This document shows, piece by piece, positions 15,731 through 24,755 of a stretch of DNA of 64,000 bases; positions within the stretch are counted from its first letter, which is position 1, and each line of letters begins with the position of its first letter. A model generated the notes under the pieces. The model made no database searches and was not told where the DNA came from. It worked only from the letters and a program-made list of their open reading frames with translations. The translations under genes and the position numbers were made by a program. The DNA is from Actinacidiphila yeochonensis CN732. Lineage in GTDB: Bacteria; Actinomycetota; Actinomycetes; Streptomycetales; Streptomycetaceae. The stretch lies in NCBI RefSeq assembly GCF_000745345.1, contig NZ_JQNR01000005.1, forward strand, positions 434,001-498,000, written 5' to 3'.

Positions 15731-17218
15731 ATGCGCTCCCCCGCCGCGAACGGCTCCTCCCGACGTTCCTTCTGGCCGCGCGTGCGCGAGTTCGCCGTGC
15801 CGCCCTCCATGATCGAGACCGCCACAGCCCGGCGCGCCGTCGGGGACTGGGCCGGTGCATGCGCCGCAGCGGGCGTGGACACCGACCTCGATCTGCGTTC
15901 CGTGGCCCGCTCCCACGGCCTCGATCTCGCCGCACGAGTCCGCCGCGACCTGCGCCACCTCGCCCCTGACCTGCTGCGCTGGCACATGCCCAGGACCGCG
16001 CCCGACGGGTTGCTGCGCCCTGGGCTGACGGCGGCCCTGGCCCGATACGACCCGGAGGGCGGCGGCGAGCCGGTGCTCCTGGTGGTCCGGACGCCGCCCG
16101 CGCGGGCGGACGCCGGGCAGCGGATGAGCCTCGCGCTGTGGTCCCGCCGGGGCGCCGACGCGGTGGCCCACCGCCACCCGCATCCGCACCCCGACCAGCG
16201 GTTCCGCCTGGACCTCCACCGCCACCTGTGGGACGCCCGCCGGACCGGTGAGCTGCCGTCCCGGTCCGGCGCCGACCTGCTGTCCCACCTGCCGTCCGAC
16301 CTGCCGCCGGGCGACCCCGACCCGTACCGGCTGCTGCCGCCGGACCACGGCTGCGCCGTCGGCCGGTGGGCCGCCGAGGCGGCACTGCTGCTGCACACCG
16401 ACGGACGGCGCGCGGACGGCGCGGTGGCGGTACGACTCGGCGCGCGGCACCGGCTGGTCGCACACCTGCTGCCGCCGCCGGGCGGGAACGGGCCACCGAC
16501 GGTGCGCCTTTCGGCGCCGCCGGACGGCGGTCGTGGGCTACCGGTCCTGCCCGACGCGGCGACCTGGGTCCTTCCCGACCTGGAACTGCTGCGGGCCGGG
16601 TTGGTCGACGCCGACCGGCTGCACCCACTGGTCGCCGCCGCGCTGGCGCCCGGCCACCGGTCGGCCCCACCCGTGGCCGGGGGCTCCGCCACCGGGAACG
16701 CGGAGCCCGCGCCGGGCGGACGGCCTCGCATGGTGGAGTGCCGCGGCGCCATGCACCGGATCGCCCTGGTGGACGGGGTGTTGGCACCCTTGGACCACGG
16801 TCCGGACGAGGTGCGCCGGGAGGAGCTGCTGACCGCGCTGACCGGCACTCCGCTGCCCTGCCTGCGCGCGATCGACGAGGCGCACCGCCACCCCGAGCGG
16901 CTGCCAGACGTCCGGGCCCTCCTGGACCACGGCGACATCGCCCGCGCGCTCGCCGTCGTCGAGGACCTGCTCGGCCCGCAGGCCCGGCTGCGGGCCGGCA
17001 CCCTGCGGGACGAGCTGGAGGCGGCGGCGCTGCGGCGGATCGACCACGGCCTGTTCCGGGCCGGCCTGGACGACCCGGCGCGCTGCCCCCGAAGGGGCAG
17101 CTCACGGCACGGCAGGGCCGCCGGTTCCGCCCACGACTCGCCACCCGATCCACCTGACGGGCGCCTGGTACCCAACTCCAGCTCTCACGACGGGGCTCGC
17201 CGCTCCCCGAGGCGCTGA
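15731..17218 (+). CDS. Protein of unknown function preceding a MoxR/VWA pair
   Basis: A 495-residue, apparently cytoplasmic protein; ATG 15731 follows AAGGTGAG by five bases (GTG 15725 is possible). Conserved-looking segments include VPPSMIETATARRAVGDWAG near the N-terminus, ARRVRRDLRHLAPDLLRWH-like Arg-rich helices, and LPCLRAIDEAHRHPERLPDV near the C-terminus; the last 50 residues are disordered. No membrane span or catalytic motif is evident. Its position, about 160 bp before the ATPase and metallopeptidase-like genes in the same direction, suggests it is a substrate or partner of that chaperone-like pair. Confidence 0.7.
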   Translation: MRSPAANGSSRRSFWPRVREFAVPPSMIETATARRAVGDWAGACAAAGVDTDLDLRSVARSHGLDLAARVRRDLRHLAPDLLRWHMPRTAPDGLLRPGLTAALARYDPEGGGEPVLLVVRTPPARADAGQRMSLALWSRRGADAVAHRHPHPHPDQRFRLDLHRHLWDARRTGELPSRSGADLLSHLPSDLPPGDPDPYRLLPPDHGCAVGRWAAEAALLLHTDGRRADGAVAVRLGARHRLVAHLLPPPGGNGPPTVRLSAPPDGGRGLPVLPDAATWVLPDLELLRAGLVDADRLHPLVAAALAPGHRSAPPVAGGSATGNAEPAPGGRPRMVECRGAMHRIALVDGVLAPLDHGPDEVRREELLTALTGTPLPCLRAIDEAHRHPERLPDVRALLDHGDIARALAVVEDLLGPQARLRAGTLRDELEAAALRRIDHGLFRAGLDDPARCPRRGSSRHGRAAGSAHDSPPDPPDGRLVPNSSSHDGARRSPRR

Positions 17219-17381
17219 CCGCCTCGCCTGACGCCTCGCCTCGTCCTCGTCCCGTTCCGTCCGACCTCTCCCCTGTCCGCAGCGCCCCGTGCCGGGTGCG
17301 CTCACCGCTTCCCGACCTTTCCCGCGAGCGGGGCAGCCCTCCGCCGTACCCGCCCGCCGCGAACCCCGAAGGTGATCGCCC

Positions 17382-18803
17382 ATGCCTACGTCCACCCTGC
17401 CCGCCACTCCGGCCTCCGCCGACGCGCCCGTTCTGGACGGATCGTTCACACCGTCCACGTCACATTCCGCGCCCACGTCCACATCCACGTCCGCGCCCAC
17501 GCCCACGTCCGCGCCCACATCCACGTCCGCGCCCACATCCACGTCCGAGCGCACGCGCACGTCCACGCCGGCCGGAGCCGGCCGCCGCTCCCTCGACACC
17601 GCCGCCGACCTCCTCGCCCTGCTGGGCGAGACGACCACGGAACCGCGCCCCGACGAGCAGTTGTCGGCGCTGACGCTGGCCGTGGCCGCCGATCTGCCCG
17701 TCCTGCTGTGGGGTGACCCGGGCATCGGCAAAACCGCGGCCCTCACACAGCTCGCCGACGCCCTGGACCTGCCGCTGACCACGGTGATCGCCAGCGTCCA
17801 CGAGCCGACCGACTTCTCCGGCCTGCCCGTCCTCGGTGACGATCCGGCCGAGCGGGGCGTGCCGATGGCCCCGCCGGACTGGGCGGTGCGGCTGGTGCGG
17901 GCCGGGCGGGGCCTGCTGTTCCTGGACGAGCTGTCCACCGCACCGCCCGCGGTACAGGCCGCACTGCTGCGCCTGGTCCTCGAACGGCGCGTGGGCGCCC
18001 TGCGGCTGCCGCCCGAGGTGCGGATCGTGGCCGCCGCCAACCCGCCCTCCTCGGCGGCCGACGGGTGGGAGCTGAGCCCGCCGCTGGCCAACCGGTTCGT
18101 CCACCTCCAGTGGCACTGCGACCACGAAGTGGTGGTGCGCGGACTGGGCGGCACCTGGCCCCGGGCGGAGCTGCCGCGCCTGGACCCGGACGCGCTCCCG
18201 GACGCGGTGGCCTTCGCCCGCCGCGCGGTGTGCGGCCTGCTGGCGGCCCGCCCCGCGCTGGTGCACCAACTGCCGGGGACCGAGACCCGGCGCGGCGGGG
18301 CGTGGCCGTCGCCCCGCAGCTGGGACATGGCGCTGCGGCTGACCGCCTTCGCCACCGCCGCGGGTGCCTCCCGCGACGTGCTGTCGCTGCTGGTACGCGG
18401 CACGGTGGGGGACGGCCCGGGGCTGGAACTGCTGGCCTCGCTGGACCGGATGGACCTGCCGGACCCCGAGACGCTGCTCGCCGACCCGGCCGGCGCGGTG
18501 CTGCCCGAACGCGGCGACCTGCGGCAGGCCGTGCTCGACGGCGTCGTTGCCGCCGTCCGCCGCCGCCCGGAGCGGGCCCGCTGGGACGCGGCCTGGGCGC
18601 TGCTGGTGCGGGCGTTGGAAACCGGCGCCCCCGACCTGGTGGCCGTGCCCGCGACGACGCTGGCCTCGCTGCGCCGCGAGGACTGGGACGTGCCGACAGC
18701 GGTGGAGCGGTTCGCCGGAGTGGTGGCCCTGTCCCGGCAGGCGGACCAGGTGGCGGCCAGGGTGGCGGAGCGGGACGCGCGCGGCGCGCGGGGCAGCCGA
18801 TGA
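17382..18803 (+). CDS. MoxR-type AAA+ ATPase
   Basis: A 473-residue ATPase. Residues 1-65 are low complexity (TSTSAPTSTSAP type), encoded by 12-18 bp DNA repeats at 17460-17570. The AAA+ domain follows: Walker A GDPGIGKTA, the MoxR-like HEPTDFSGLPV, Walker B GLLFLDEL, sensor 1 VAAANPP and the arginine-containing LANRF. MoxR ATPases act with VWA-domain partners as chaperones that insert metals or assemble complexes, which fits the VWA gene overlapping its stop. ATG 17382, AAGGTGA upstream. Same operon as the preceding unknown gene. Confidence 0.9.
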   Translation: MPTSTLPATPASADAPVLDGSFTPSTSHSAPTSTSTSAPTPTSAPTSTSAPTSTSERTRTSTPAGAGRRSLDTAADLLALLGETTTEPRPDEQLSALTLAVAADLPVLLWGDPGIGKTAALTQLADALDLPLTTVIASVHEPTDFSGLPVLGDDPAERGVPMAPPDWAVRLVRAGRGLLFLDELSTAPPAVQAALLRLVLERRVGALRLPPEVRIVAAANPPSSAADGWELSPPLANRFVHLQWHCDHEVVVRGLGGTWPRAELPRLDPDALPDAVAFARRAVCGLLAARPALVHQLPGTETRRGGAWPSPRSWDMALRLTAFATAAGASRDVLSLLVRGTVGDGPGLELLASLDRMDLPDPETLLADPAGAVLPERGDLRQAVLDGVVAAVRRRPERARWDAAWALLVRALETGAPDLVAVPATTLASLRREDWDVPTAVERFAGVVALSRQADQVAARVAERDARGARGSR

Positions 18804-20170
18804 CGGCCCCGACTCCGGTGCCGGCACCGGCCCCGACACCAGCACCGCCGAAGGCAGCGACGGGGCCGAAGCCGTCGAAGCCGTCACCGACGCCCGCACG
18901 GCCCGGGACGTCCGGGGCGTCCAGGGCGTCCGGAACATCCGGGCTGTCCGCACCGTCCGGGAGACTCGACCTCGACAAGCTGTACACCGCCCGGCTGCAC
19001 GCCGCCCGGGTTCGGCCCTACCTGGCGACCGCGCTCTACGCGCTGCACACCGTGGAGTCGCCGCAGGTGCCCACGATGGCAGTGGACCGGCACTGGCGCT
19101 GCTACGTCTCACCGTCGTTCGTCGACCGCACGCCCGTGGAGGAACTGGCCGGGGTGTGGGTGCACGAGGTGTCGCACCTGCTGCGCGACCACCACGGCCG
19201 CGGCGACCGGTTCGCCCGGGAGGAGGGGGTGGACGGTCCGGCGGAGCGGCTGCGGATGAACATCGCGGCGGACTGCGAGATCAACGACGACGTCTACGGC
19301 GACGGGCTGACCGCACCCGCGGGCGCTGTCCGGCCCGAGCGGCTGCGACTGCCCACCGGCCTGCTGATGGAGGAGTACCTGCGGCAGTTCCGGCTCCAGC
19401 CGGTCACGCTGGACCTGGCCTGGCTGGACTGCGGCAGCGGCTCCGACGGGCTGGACCGTGCGTGGGAGTCGGGGCCGGACGGCGCCCACGGGCTGACCGC
19501 GCAGGAACGGGACGCGGTCCGCTTCCGGGTGGCGCGCGGGATCAACGGCGCCCCCGGCACCGCGCCGAAGGGATGGGAGCGGTGGGCGGAGGAGGTCTTC
19601 CACCCGCCGCAGCCGTGGCGGGCGCTGCTGGGAGGGGCGCTGCGGGCGGCGGCCGGCGCGTCGGGCGCGGGCGAGGACTACGGCTACGGCCGCCCCTCCC
19701 GGCGTTCCGCCGCGGTGCCCGGTGCGGTGCTGCCCAGCCTGCGGCGGCGCCCGCCGCACGTGTCGGTGATCGTGGACACCTCGGGCTCGGTGAGCGACGA
19801 GGAGCTCGGCACGGCGCTGCTGGAGATCGCCGCGATCACCCGCGCGGTGGGCGGCCGGCGCGACCTCGTCACGGTGGTGTCGTGCGACGCGTCCGCCCAG
19901 GCGGTGCACCCGCTGTGCCGGGCGCAGGGCATCCCGCTGGTCGGAGGCGGCGGCACCGACCTGCGCCAGGGGTTCGCCGCCGCGCTGCGTACCCGCCCCC
20001 GGCCGGACGTCGTCGTGGTGCTGACCGACGGCCAGACGCCCTGGCCGTCCGCGAGCCCGCCGTGTCGCACCGTCGTGGGCCTCTTTCCGCGTTCCCCGTC
20101 CGTCGGCTCCCGGTACCAGAGGCCGCAGCCGCCGGGCTGGGCCCGCGTGGTCCGCCTGGGCGGCGGGTGA
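18800..20170 (+). CDS. VWA-like protein with HExxH metallopeptidase-like domain (DUF2201)
   Basis: A 456-residue protein whose ATG overlaps the ATPase stop (ATGA, 18800-18803). After a disordered 55-residue Pro/Ala/Ser start, residues about 60-250 form the putative metallopeptidase domain with HEVSHLLRDH (HExxH) and NIAADCEINDDVY, and the C-terminal half is a VWA-like fold beginning VSVIVDTSGSVSDEEL (a DxSGS MIDAS-like motif) with VVVLTDGQTPWP. This two-part arrangement is that of DUF2201 proteins that partner MoxR ATPases. Whether the HExxH cleaves peptide is unknown. Confidence 0.88.
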   Translation: MTAPTPVPAPAPTPAPPKAATGPKPSKPSPTPARPGTSGASRASGTSGLSAPSGRLDLDKLYTARLHAARVRPYLATALYALHTVESPQVPTMAVDRHWRCYVSPSFVDRTPVEELAGVWVHEVSHLLRDHHGRGDRFAREEGVDGPAERLRMNIAADCEINDDVYGDGLTAPAGAVRPERLRLPTGLLMEEYLRQFRLQPVTLDLAWLDCGSGSDGLDRAWESGPDGAHGLTAQERDAVRFRVARGINGAPGTAPKGWERWAEEVFHPPQPWRALLGGALRAAAGASGAGEDYGYGRPSRRSAAVPGAVLPSLRRRPPHVSVIVDTSGSVSDEELGTALLEIAAITRAVGGRRDLVTVVSCDASAQAVHPLCRAQGIPLVGGGGTDLRQGFAAALRTRPRPDVVVVLTDGQTPWPSASPPCRTVVGLFPRSPSVGSRYQRPQPPGWARVVRLGGG

Positions 20171-20531
20171 GAAACCGGGCCCCGGCCGTACCACCGCCGC
20201 GCGACGCGGAGCACGGCTGCGGCGGTGGTCCGTGGACGGGAGGCGGGAGGCGGGAGGGGGTTTGCCGGTTGGGCGGCCACGACGGTCTGCGCGCCCTCGC
20301 TTCCCGGTCCACGCGGACCCTCCGGCATCCAGTTCCACGGCGGACCCTCCGGCAACCAGTTCCACGGCGATTCCACGGCGGCGAGTCGGTCCCAGGCCGC
20401 TACCGGGCCCGCGGAGCCTCGCGGCGCTCCTCGGAGCCCCTGGTCGACAAGCTGAACGCGACCAAAGCGGCCGTGGAAGCCGTTCCGCACGCCGCAGATC
20501 GACGGGTGATCGGAGGCGGGCGTGGGCAGCG
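20171..20531. other. Intergenic region with short direct repeats
   Basis: A 27-bp unit (CGGACCCTCCGGCATCCAG-type) occurs twice at about 20313-20367, followed by a truncated third copy (TTCCACGG). No gene is supported. Confidence 0.5.
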
Positions 20532-20578
20532 AGAGCATGAGGCAATGATAGTCAACAGGTATCATTGCCTCATGCTCT
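20532..20578. promoter_or_regulatory. Perfect 19-bp palindrome over the fic promoter and start codon
   Basis: AGAGCATGAGGCAATGATA at 20532-20550 is repeated as its exact complement at 20560-20578 around a 9-bp spacer. The right arm contains TATCAT (20560-20565), six bases later the ATG at 20572, as in a leaderless promoter. A protein bound to both arms would block transcription. The Fic protein's own C-terminal winged-helix region is the obvious candidate ligand (inference). As RNA, the same arms could form a hairpin only if transcription starts upstream. Confidence 0.8.
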
Positions 20579-21738
20579 ACGCGACGCCGTCTCTCACCCC
20601 TGCCGACGAGCGGGTCCTCGCGGAGATCACCGCCATGCACTCCGAGCTGAGCCACGCGGTGCGCCAGGCCCCGGCGAAGTGGACCCAAGACCTGCGCCGC
20701 TCCCTGACGGCCTCGGCCATCGCCGCGTCCAACACCATCGAAGGCTTCCAGGTCGATGTGCGGGACGTGGCCGACCTGATGGACGGCGAGCGGGAGAGCA
20801 TCAACGCCAGCGAGGCCGACAAGGCGGAGACCCTCGCCTACCAGCAGATGATGACGTACATCCAGTCGCTCTACGACGTGGAGGATTTCTCCTACAGCAA
20901 GGGGCTGCTCAACGCTCTGCACTGGATGCTGCAAGGCCACCACCACACCCGCCAGAGGCCGGCCGGCCAGTGGCGTCGCAAAGCGATTTTCATCAGCGCC
21001 GCGGGCGATCCGCTCAGCACGGAGTACGAGGGCCCTCGCGAGGATCGGCTGCCGGCTCTCACCGGTGAACTGGTCGACTGGCTCAACGAGGGCGACCTCG
21101 ACTCGAACCCATTGGTCCGTGCCGCCATGGCCCATCTCAACCTGGTGAAGATCCACCCGTGGGTCGACGGCAACGGCCGCATGTCGCGCAGCCTGCAAAC
21201 GCTGGTCATCGCCCGGCAGCGCGCGCTGGCGCCGGAGTTCTCCTCCATCGAGGAGTGGCTCGGCATGCCCGGAAACACCTGGGACTACTACAAGGTGCTT
21301 CGCGAAGTCGGCGGCCCCGTCTACTCACCGGAACGCGACACAGGTCCGTGGATCTCCTTCAACCTGCGCGCCCATCACGAGCAGGCACAGCGTGTGCGGC
21401 ACCGCGTGAGGCGTTCCACCGACATCTGGCTCCTGCTCGACCAGCACGCCGCAAGCCGCGGTGTCAGCGAGCGGCAGGTGGCGGCCCTGCATGAAGTGGC
21501 CGTGGCCGGGCGGGTGCGCCGCTCGCGCTACGAGAAGAGCGAAGGGCTCAACTCCCAGCAGGCCACCCGGGACATGCAGGCTCTCGTCAGGGCGGGCATC
21601 CTCACCGCCGTCGGTCAGACCAAGGGCCGTCACTACGTGGCCGGCGACCACTTCCCCCAGGATGTCCTCGACGTCGCCCAGCGCCGTCACGTGATCCACA
21701 ACCCCTACGACTCCCAGCCGCCCGCACGCGGCTTCTGA
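20572..21738 (+). CDS. Fic-domain protein AMPylase with N-terminal inhibitory motif
   Basis: A 388-residue Fic protein. The catalytic loop HPWVDGNGRMSR matches HxFx(D/E)GNGRxxR with Trp for Phe, and should be active in transferring AMP from ATP to hydroxyl side chains. The N-terminal segment SNTIEG fits the inhibitory motif (S/T)xxxE(G/N), so this is a class II, self-inhibited Fic. The last 100 residues (DQHAASRGVSERQVAALHEV to GRHYVAG) look like a winged helix-turn-helix. ATG 20572 is leaderless-like; an in-frame ATG at 20545 would add MIVNRYHCL. No adjacent antitoxin gene, consistent with class II. Confidence 0.92.
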   Translation: MLYATPSLTPADERVLAEITAMHSELSHAVRQAPAKWTQDLRRSLTASAIAASNTIEGFQVDVRDVADLMDGERESINASEADKAETLAYQQMMTYIQSLYDVEDFSYSKGLLNALHWMLQGHHHTRQRPAGQWRRKAIFISAAGDPLSTEYEGPREDRLPALTGELVDWLNEGDLDSNPLVRAAMAHLNLVKIHPWVDGNGRMSRSLQTLVIARQRALAPEFSSIEEWLGMPGNTWDYYKVLREVGGPVYSPERDTGPWISFNLRAHHEQAQRVRHRVRRSTDIWLLLDQHAASRGVSERQVAALHEVAVAGRVRRSRYEKSEGLNSQQATRDMQALVRAGILTAVGQTKGRHYVAGDHFPQDVLDVAQRRHVIHNPYDSQPPARGF

Positions 21739-22075
21739 AACGGTCGCCGCGGCGGACAGCGCGGTTTCGCCGGAGGGGAGCAGGCTCATCGATCCCCTTG
21801 AACTTCACGCCCTTCGACCTTCACTCCCCTTGGCCTTCGCTCCCCTTGATCTTCGCGGCTTTCGGCCTTCGCGCCGTCGGACCGGGCCGGGGTTGTTGGC
21901 CAGCACCCGCTTGCCCTCGGTCGACAGGGGCCGGGAGCACCTCGGGGGCATCGGCGATCCGTCGAAGATCGCCGGCACGGCGATGGCCCACCACCGAGCA
22001 CGCTGCCCGTCTGGAGTCAGACGGGCAGCGTGCCGGCAGCATGGGGTCAGACGGGTAGCGTGTCGGCAGCCGGGG
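21739..22075. other. Convergent region with repeats and a hairpin
   Basis: Between convergent fic and SDR genes. Bases 21790-21870 are loose repeats of CTTCGCNCC(C)TTG-like sequence. The terminator hairpin at 21998-22033 and the 29-30 bp direct repeats at 22017-22083 fill the rest. No gene. Confidence 0.5.
21998..22033 (-). terminator. Hairpin terminator after the SDR gene
   Basis: A perfect 16-bp inverted repeat (GCACGCTGCCCGTCTG and its complement) with a 4-nt loop, 43 bp past the SDR stop on the minus strand. It may also serve the convergent fic transcript. Confidence 0.78.
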
Positions 22076-22083
22076 TCAGGCGG
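22017..22083. repeat. Direct repeats of 29-30 bp at the end of the SDR gene
   Basis: GTCAGACGGGCAGCGTGCC-type units begin at about 22017 and 22047, with a partial third (GTCAGGCGG) at 22075 that includes the SDR stop codon, so the gene's own 3' end appears to have been copied. Confidence 0.65.
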
Positions 22084-22837
22084 CCTGGCCGATCGGACGG
22101 ATCGTCATCGTGTTGAGGTCGACGCCCGCCGGCTGGTCGAGCGCGAAGCCGATCGCCTCGGCCACCGCGTCCGGGCTCATCGCGACGGGGGGAACCTGGC
22201 CGTACCAGAACGCGGTGTCGATCATGCCCGGGTTCACGACCGTGACTCCGATGCCGCGGGTCGTGGCGTGCATGCGGAGGTTCTCGGCGAAGCCGACCAC
22301 TGCCCACTTCGTGGCGGAGTAGAGGTTGCCGGGGCTGTTCTTGGTTCCGGCCACGCTGCCGACGAGCACCAGCCGGCCGCGGGACTGCTCCAGGTGGGGC
22401 AGGGTCGCCTTGGCGAGCAGGGCCGGGCCGAGCACGTTGGCGAGGACCATCGGCGCCCACAGCTCCGGATCGCCGTCGTCGACGACGCCGGTGCTGCCCG
22501 CCCGGAAGTGATCGGGGGACGCGCTGCCCGCGTTCGCGATCGCCGCGTCGAGCGACCCGAAGCGCTCCACGGTGCTGGTGACCGCCGTGTTCGTGGAGTC
22601 CCAGTCGGAGGCGTCCGCGATCAGGCCCAGGACGCGGTCCTCGTGGCCGACCTCGTCGAGGAACGCCTTGAGCCGGCCCGGGTCGCGCCCGGTGACGGCG
22701 ACCTGGTGGCCGCGCCCGAGCAGGAGCCGAGCGGTCGCGGCGCCGATCCCGCTCGTGCCGCCGGTGATCAGGACCGACTTCGCGGCGACCGGGGATGCGC
22801 CGGAGCCGGTGGGTGTGTCAGTGAGTGCGGTGTTCAT
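22076..22837 (-). CDS. Short-chain dehydrogenase/reductase
   Basis: A 253-residue classical SDR. NAD(P)-binding TGGTSGIG (residues about 25-32), NAG at ANAGSA, catalytic Ser in VGSVAG and YSATK (YxxxK) are all present. The Arg in TGRDPGRL after the second strand suggests NADP(H). ATG 22837. It reads away from an XRE regulator gene 283 bp upstream, the common arrangement in which the regulator controls the reductase. Substrate unknown. Confidence 0.92.
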   Translation of the reverse strand: MNTALTDTPTGSGASPVAAKSVLITGGTSGIGAATARLLLGRGHQVAVTGRDPGRLKAFLDEVGHEDRVLGLIADASDWDSTNTAVTSTVERFGSLDAAIANAGSASPDHFRAGSTGVVDDGDPELWAPMVLANVLGPALLAKATLPHLEQSRGRLVLVGSVAGTKNSPGNLYSATKWAVVGFAENLRMHATTRGIGVTVVNPGMIDTAFWYGQVPPVAMSPDAVAEAIGFALDQPAGVDLNTMTIRPIGQAA

Positions 22838-23120
22838 GGCGTCCACTCTGTGGCGCGGCGCGGACCCGCGACAGTTGCTTCCGAAGGTGGGGACGCCGTC
22901 CCCTGGCAGGCAGCGGTGCCACACGCGGCTGACTACTCGCCGGACCTGCGGTTCAGCGCCGACGGGTCGACGTTCGCGCTTGCGGGCACGTGGTGTGGAG
23001 TCCTTCGCCGGGCCACTCCAGGTCGACCCCGTCGGCCGGCGTATCGCCTTCGTCGTCGACAATGTCGGAACGATCACCGAGTTGACCGCCGTGATCGGAA
23101 ACGCCCGGGAGGCTGTGCCC
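22838..23120. promoter_or_regulatory. Divergent promoter region, SDR and XRE regulator
   Basis: 283 bp shared by both starts. I could not see a convincing dyad operator. GGGAGG at 23107-23112 is the regulator's ribosome-binding site. Confidence 0.4.
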
Positions 23121-23984
23121 ATGTCGAACACGAGGTACTCCGAACTCGGCGGCTTCCTGCGTTCGCGACGCGAGCGGATCCGCCCCGAAGAGGTCGGGCT
23201 CGCGTCCGGCCCGCGGCGCCGCGTCCCCGGTCTGCGCCGCGACGAGGTCGCCGTTCTGGCCGGCGCCTCGGTGGAGTACTACACCGAGCTTGAGCGCGGT
23301 GCCGGCTCGCAGCCCTCCGAGCAGATGCTCGCCGCGCTCGCCCGCGCCCTGCGCCTCAGCCACGACGAACGCGACCATCTGTACCGGTTGGCGAACCGCC
23401 CGATCCCGCACCAGGGCGGGACGGCGTCCCACGTCCACCCCGCGATGCTCGACCTGCTGAACCGCATCGACGGGACCCCGGCGATGGTGAGCACCGACCT
23501 GCACACCGTTCTGGTGCAGAATCCGCTCGCCATCGCGCTGCTCGGCGACCTGTCCACCCACCAGGGCCGCGCGGCGAGCTTCGTCTACCGGTGGTTCACC
23601 GACCCGGCCTCGCGGCAGAACTACCCGCCGGAGGACCTCGCCCCGCAGTCGCGCTCGTTCGTCGCCGACCTGCGCGCGGCAGTCGGGCGACGCGGCCCGG
23701 GCGACGCCGAGGCGACCAGGCTGGTGGACGAGCTGCTGCGGCGGTCGCCGGAGTTCCAGGCGCTCTGGCCCGACCAGGACGTGGAGGTGCGCAGAGACGA
23801 GCGCAAGCGGATCGACCACCCCACCGTCGGCATGATCGACCTCAACTGCCTCAGCCTCTTCAGCGAGGACGGCCGCCAGCGGTTGCTCTGGTTCACCCCG
23901 CGCGCCGGGACCGACACCGCCGAGAAGCTCGCGCTGCTGACGGTCGTGGGCACCCAGGCGATGCCAACCGAAGCAGTCCGATGA
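23121..23984 (+). CDS. XRE-family regulator with MmyB-like ligand domain
   Basis: A 287-residue repressor/activator. The N-terminal HTH (GGFLRSRRERIRPEEVGL, then LRRDEVAVLAGASVEYYTEL) is followed by the MmyB-like C-terminal domain (MLDLLNRIDGTPAMVSTDLH, FVYRWFTDP, LWFTPRAGTDTAEKLALL), typical of regulators divergent from SDR genes in Streptomyces. ATG 23121 follows GGGAGG by seven bases. It probably controls the divergent reductase; ligand unknown, perhaps a fatty acid-like molecule as known for the fold. Confidence 0.93.
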   Translation: MSNTRYSELGGFLRSRRERIRPEEVGLASGPRRRVPGLRRDEVAVLAGASVEYYTELERGAGSQPSEQMLAALARALRLSHDERDHLYRLANRPIPHQGGTASHVHPAMLDLLNRIDGTPAMVSTDLHTVLVQNPLAIALLGDLSTHQGRAASFVYRWFTDPASRQNYPPEDLAPQSRSFVADLRAAVGRRGPGDAEATRLVDELLRRSPEFQALWPDQDVEVRRDERKRIDHPTVGMIDLNCLSLFSEDGRQRLLWFTPRAGTDTAEKLALLTVVGTQAMPTEAVR

Positions 23985-24755
23985 ACCGATCGACGACGTG
24001 CCGCTCGATCGAGCGGTAGCCGCGACCGGCCGATCGTCACCCTCCAGCACCGCCGACCTCGGCGCGGGAGGCATCTGTCGGACCCGACGCAGGCGGCCGT
24101 CGTCCCACAGCACCCGTCGGCCGGCCCCGTATCCACACCCTCGACGGCGAAGAACCGAAGAGCCCAAGAGCCGAAGAAGCGAAGAAGCGAAGAGCCTGGA
24201 ATGGACGACTCCGCCTCGCAACGGCCAATGACCGGCGGCAACGCGACGACCGCCCGCCGCAATCGCTATCCCGTTCCGTCGCCACCGGGAAATCAGGAAT
24301 CGCCGTCGAAGCCGGTCCCCGAGGGGCGTTTTCCGCCGGGCCGACCGCGGCCGGGACATTCGGGAACGGCCGCCGAGCCGAGGGCGGCTCAGCCGACCCG
24401 GTCCCGACTCCCGCACCGGTGGCGGAAGGTCGGGTACCGGAGGACCGGGTACCGGTGGCCGGGCAGAGGGCGTGCGGGCGGTCGGCGTATCGGCGGTGAG
24501 CGCAACGGCGGTGAGCGCAGCGGCGGTGGGCGCAACGGCGGGGTGGTGCCGAAGCGTCCGACCGTCGCGGATTATCCGGGAATTCCTTGTTCCACTTCCC
24601 CTCGCACGGGAACGCCTACGGGAATTCCACCACGCGGAGTAGGAATTGGCCGATCAGGGATATCCTGTATCCGACGCGACGACCAGAGATGATCATCAAT
24701 GCGTCCGCTCCATCCGTTGTTCTCGTTCGGATCGCCAAGAGGAGCACCCACCAGC
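23985..24755. other. Long intergenic region with decayed, repeat-rich sequence
   Basis: 771 bp without a gene I can defend. It holds purine-rich repeats of GAAGAGC/GAAGAAGC type at about 24149-24200 and a 15-bp repeat (CGGCGGTGAGCGCAA) three times at about 24490-24545. Near 24645-24675 TTGGCC and TATCCT (about 16-17 bp apart) make a plausible promoter for the YceI gene. Confidence 0.45.

Noticed and set aside
18065..20170. Start of a 701-codon frame inside the MoxR gene continuing through the VWA gene
   Set aside because: Only its last 456 codons are the real gene; the upstream part overlaps the ATPase out of frame, and ATG 18800 makes the expected ATGA overlap.
18364..20544. Open frame running through the VWA gene into fic
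   Set aside because: Frame is open by chance; similarity to Fic proteins starts at 20572 after the palindrome.
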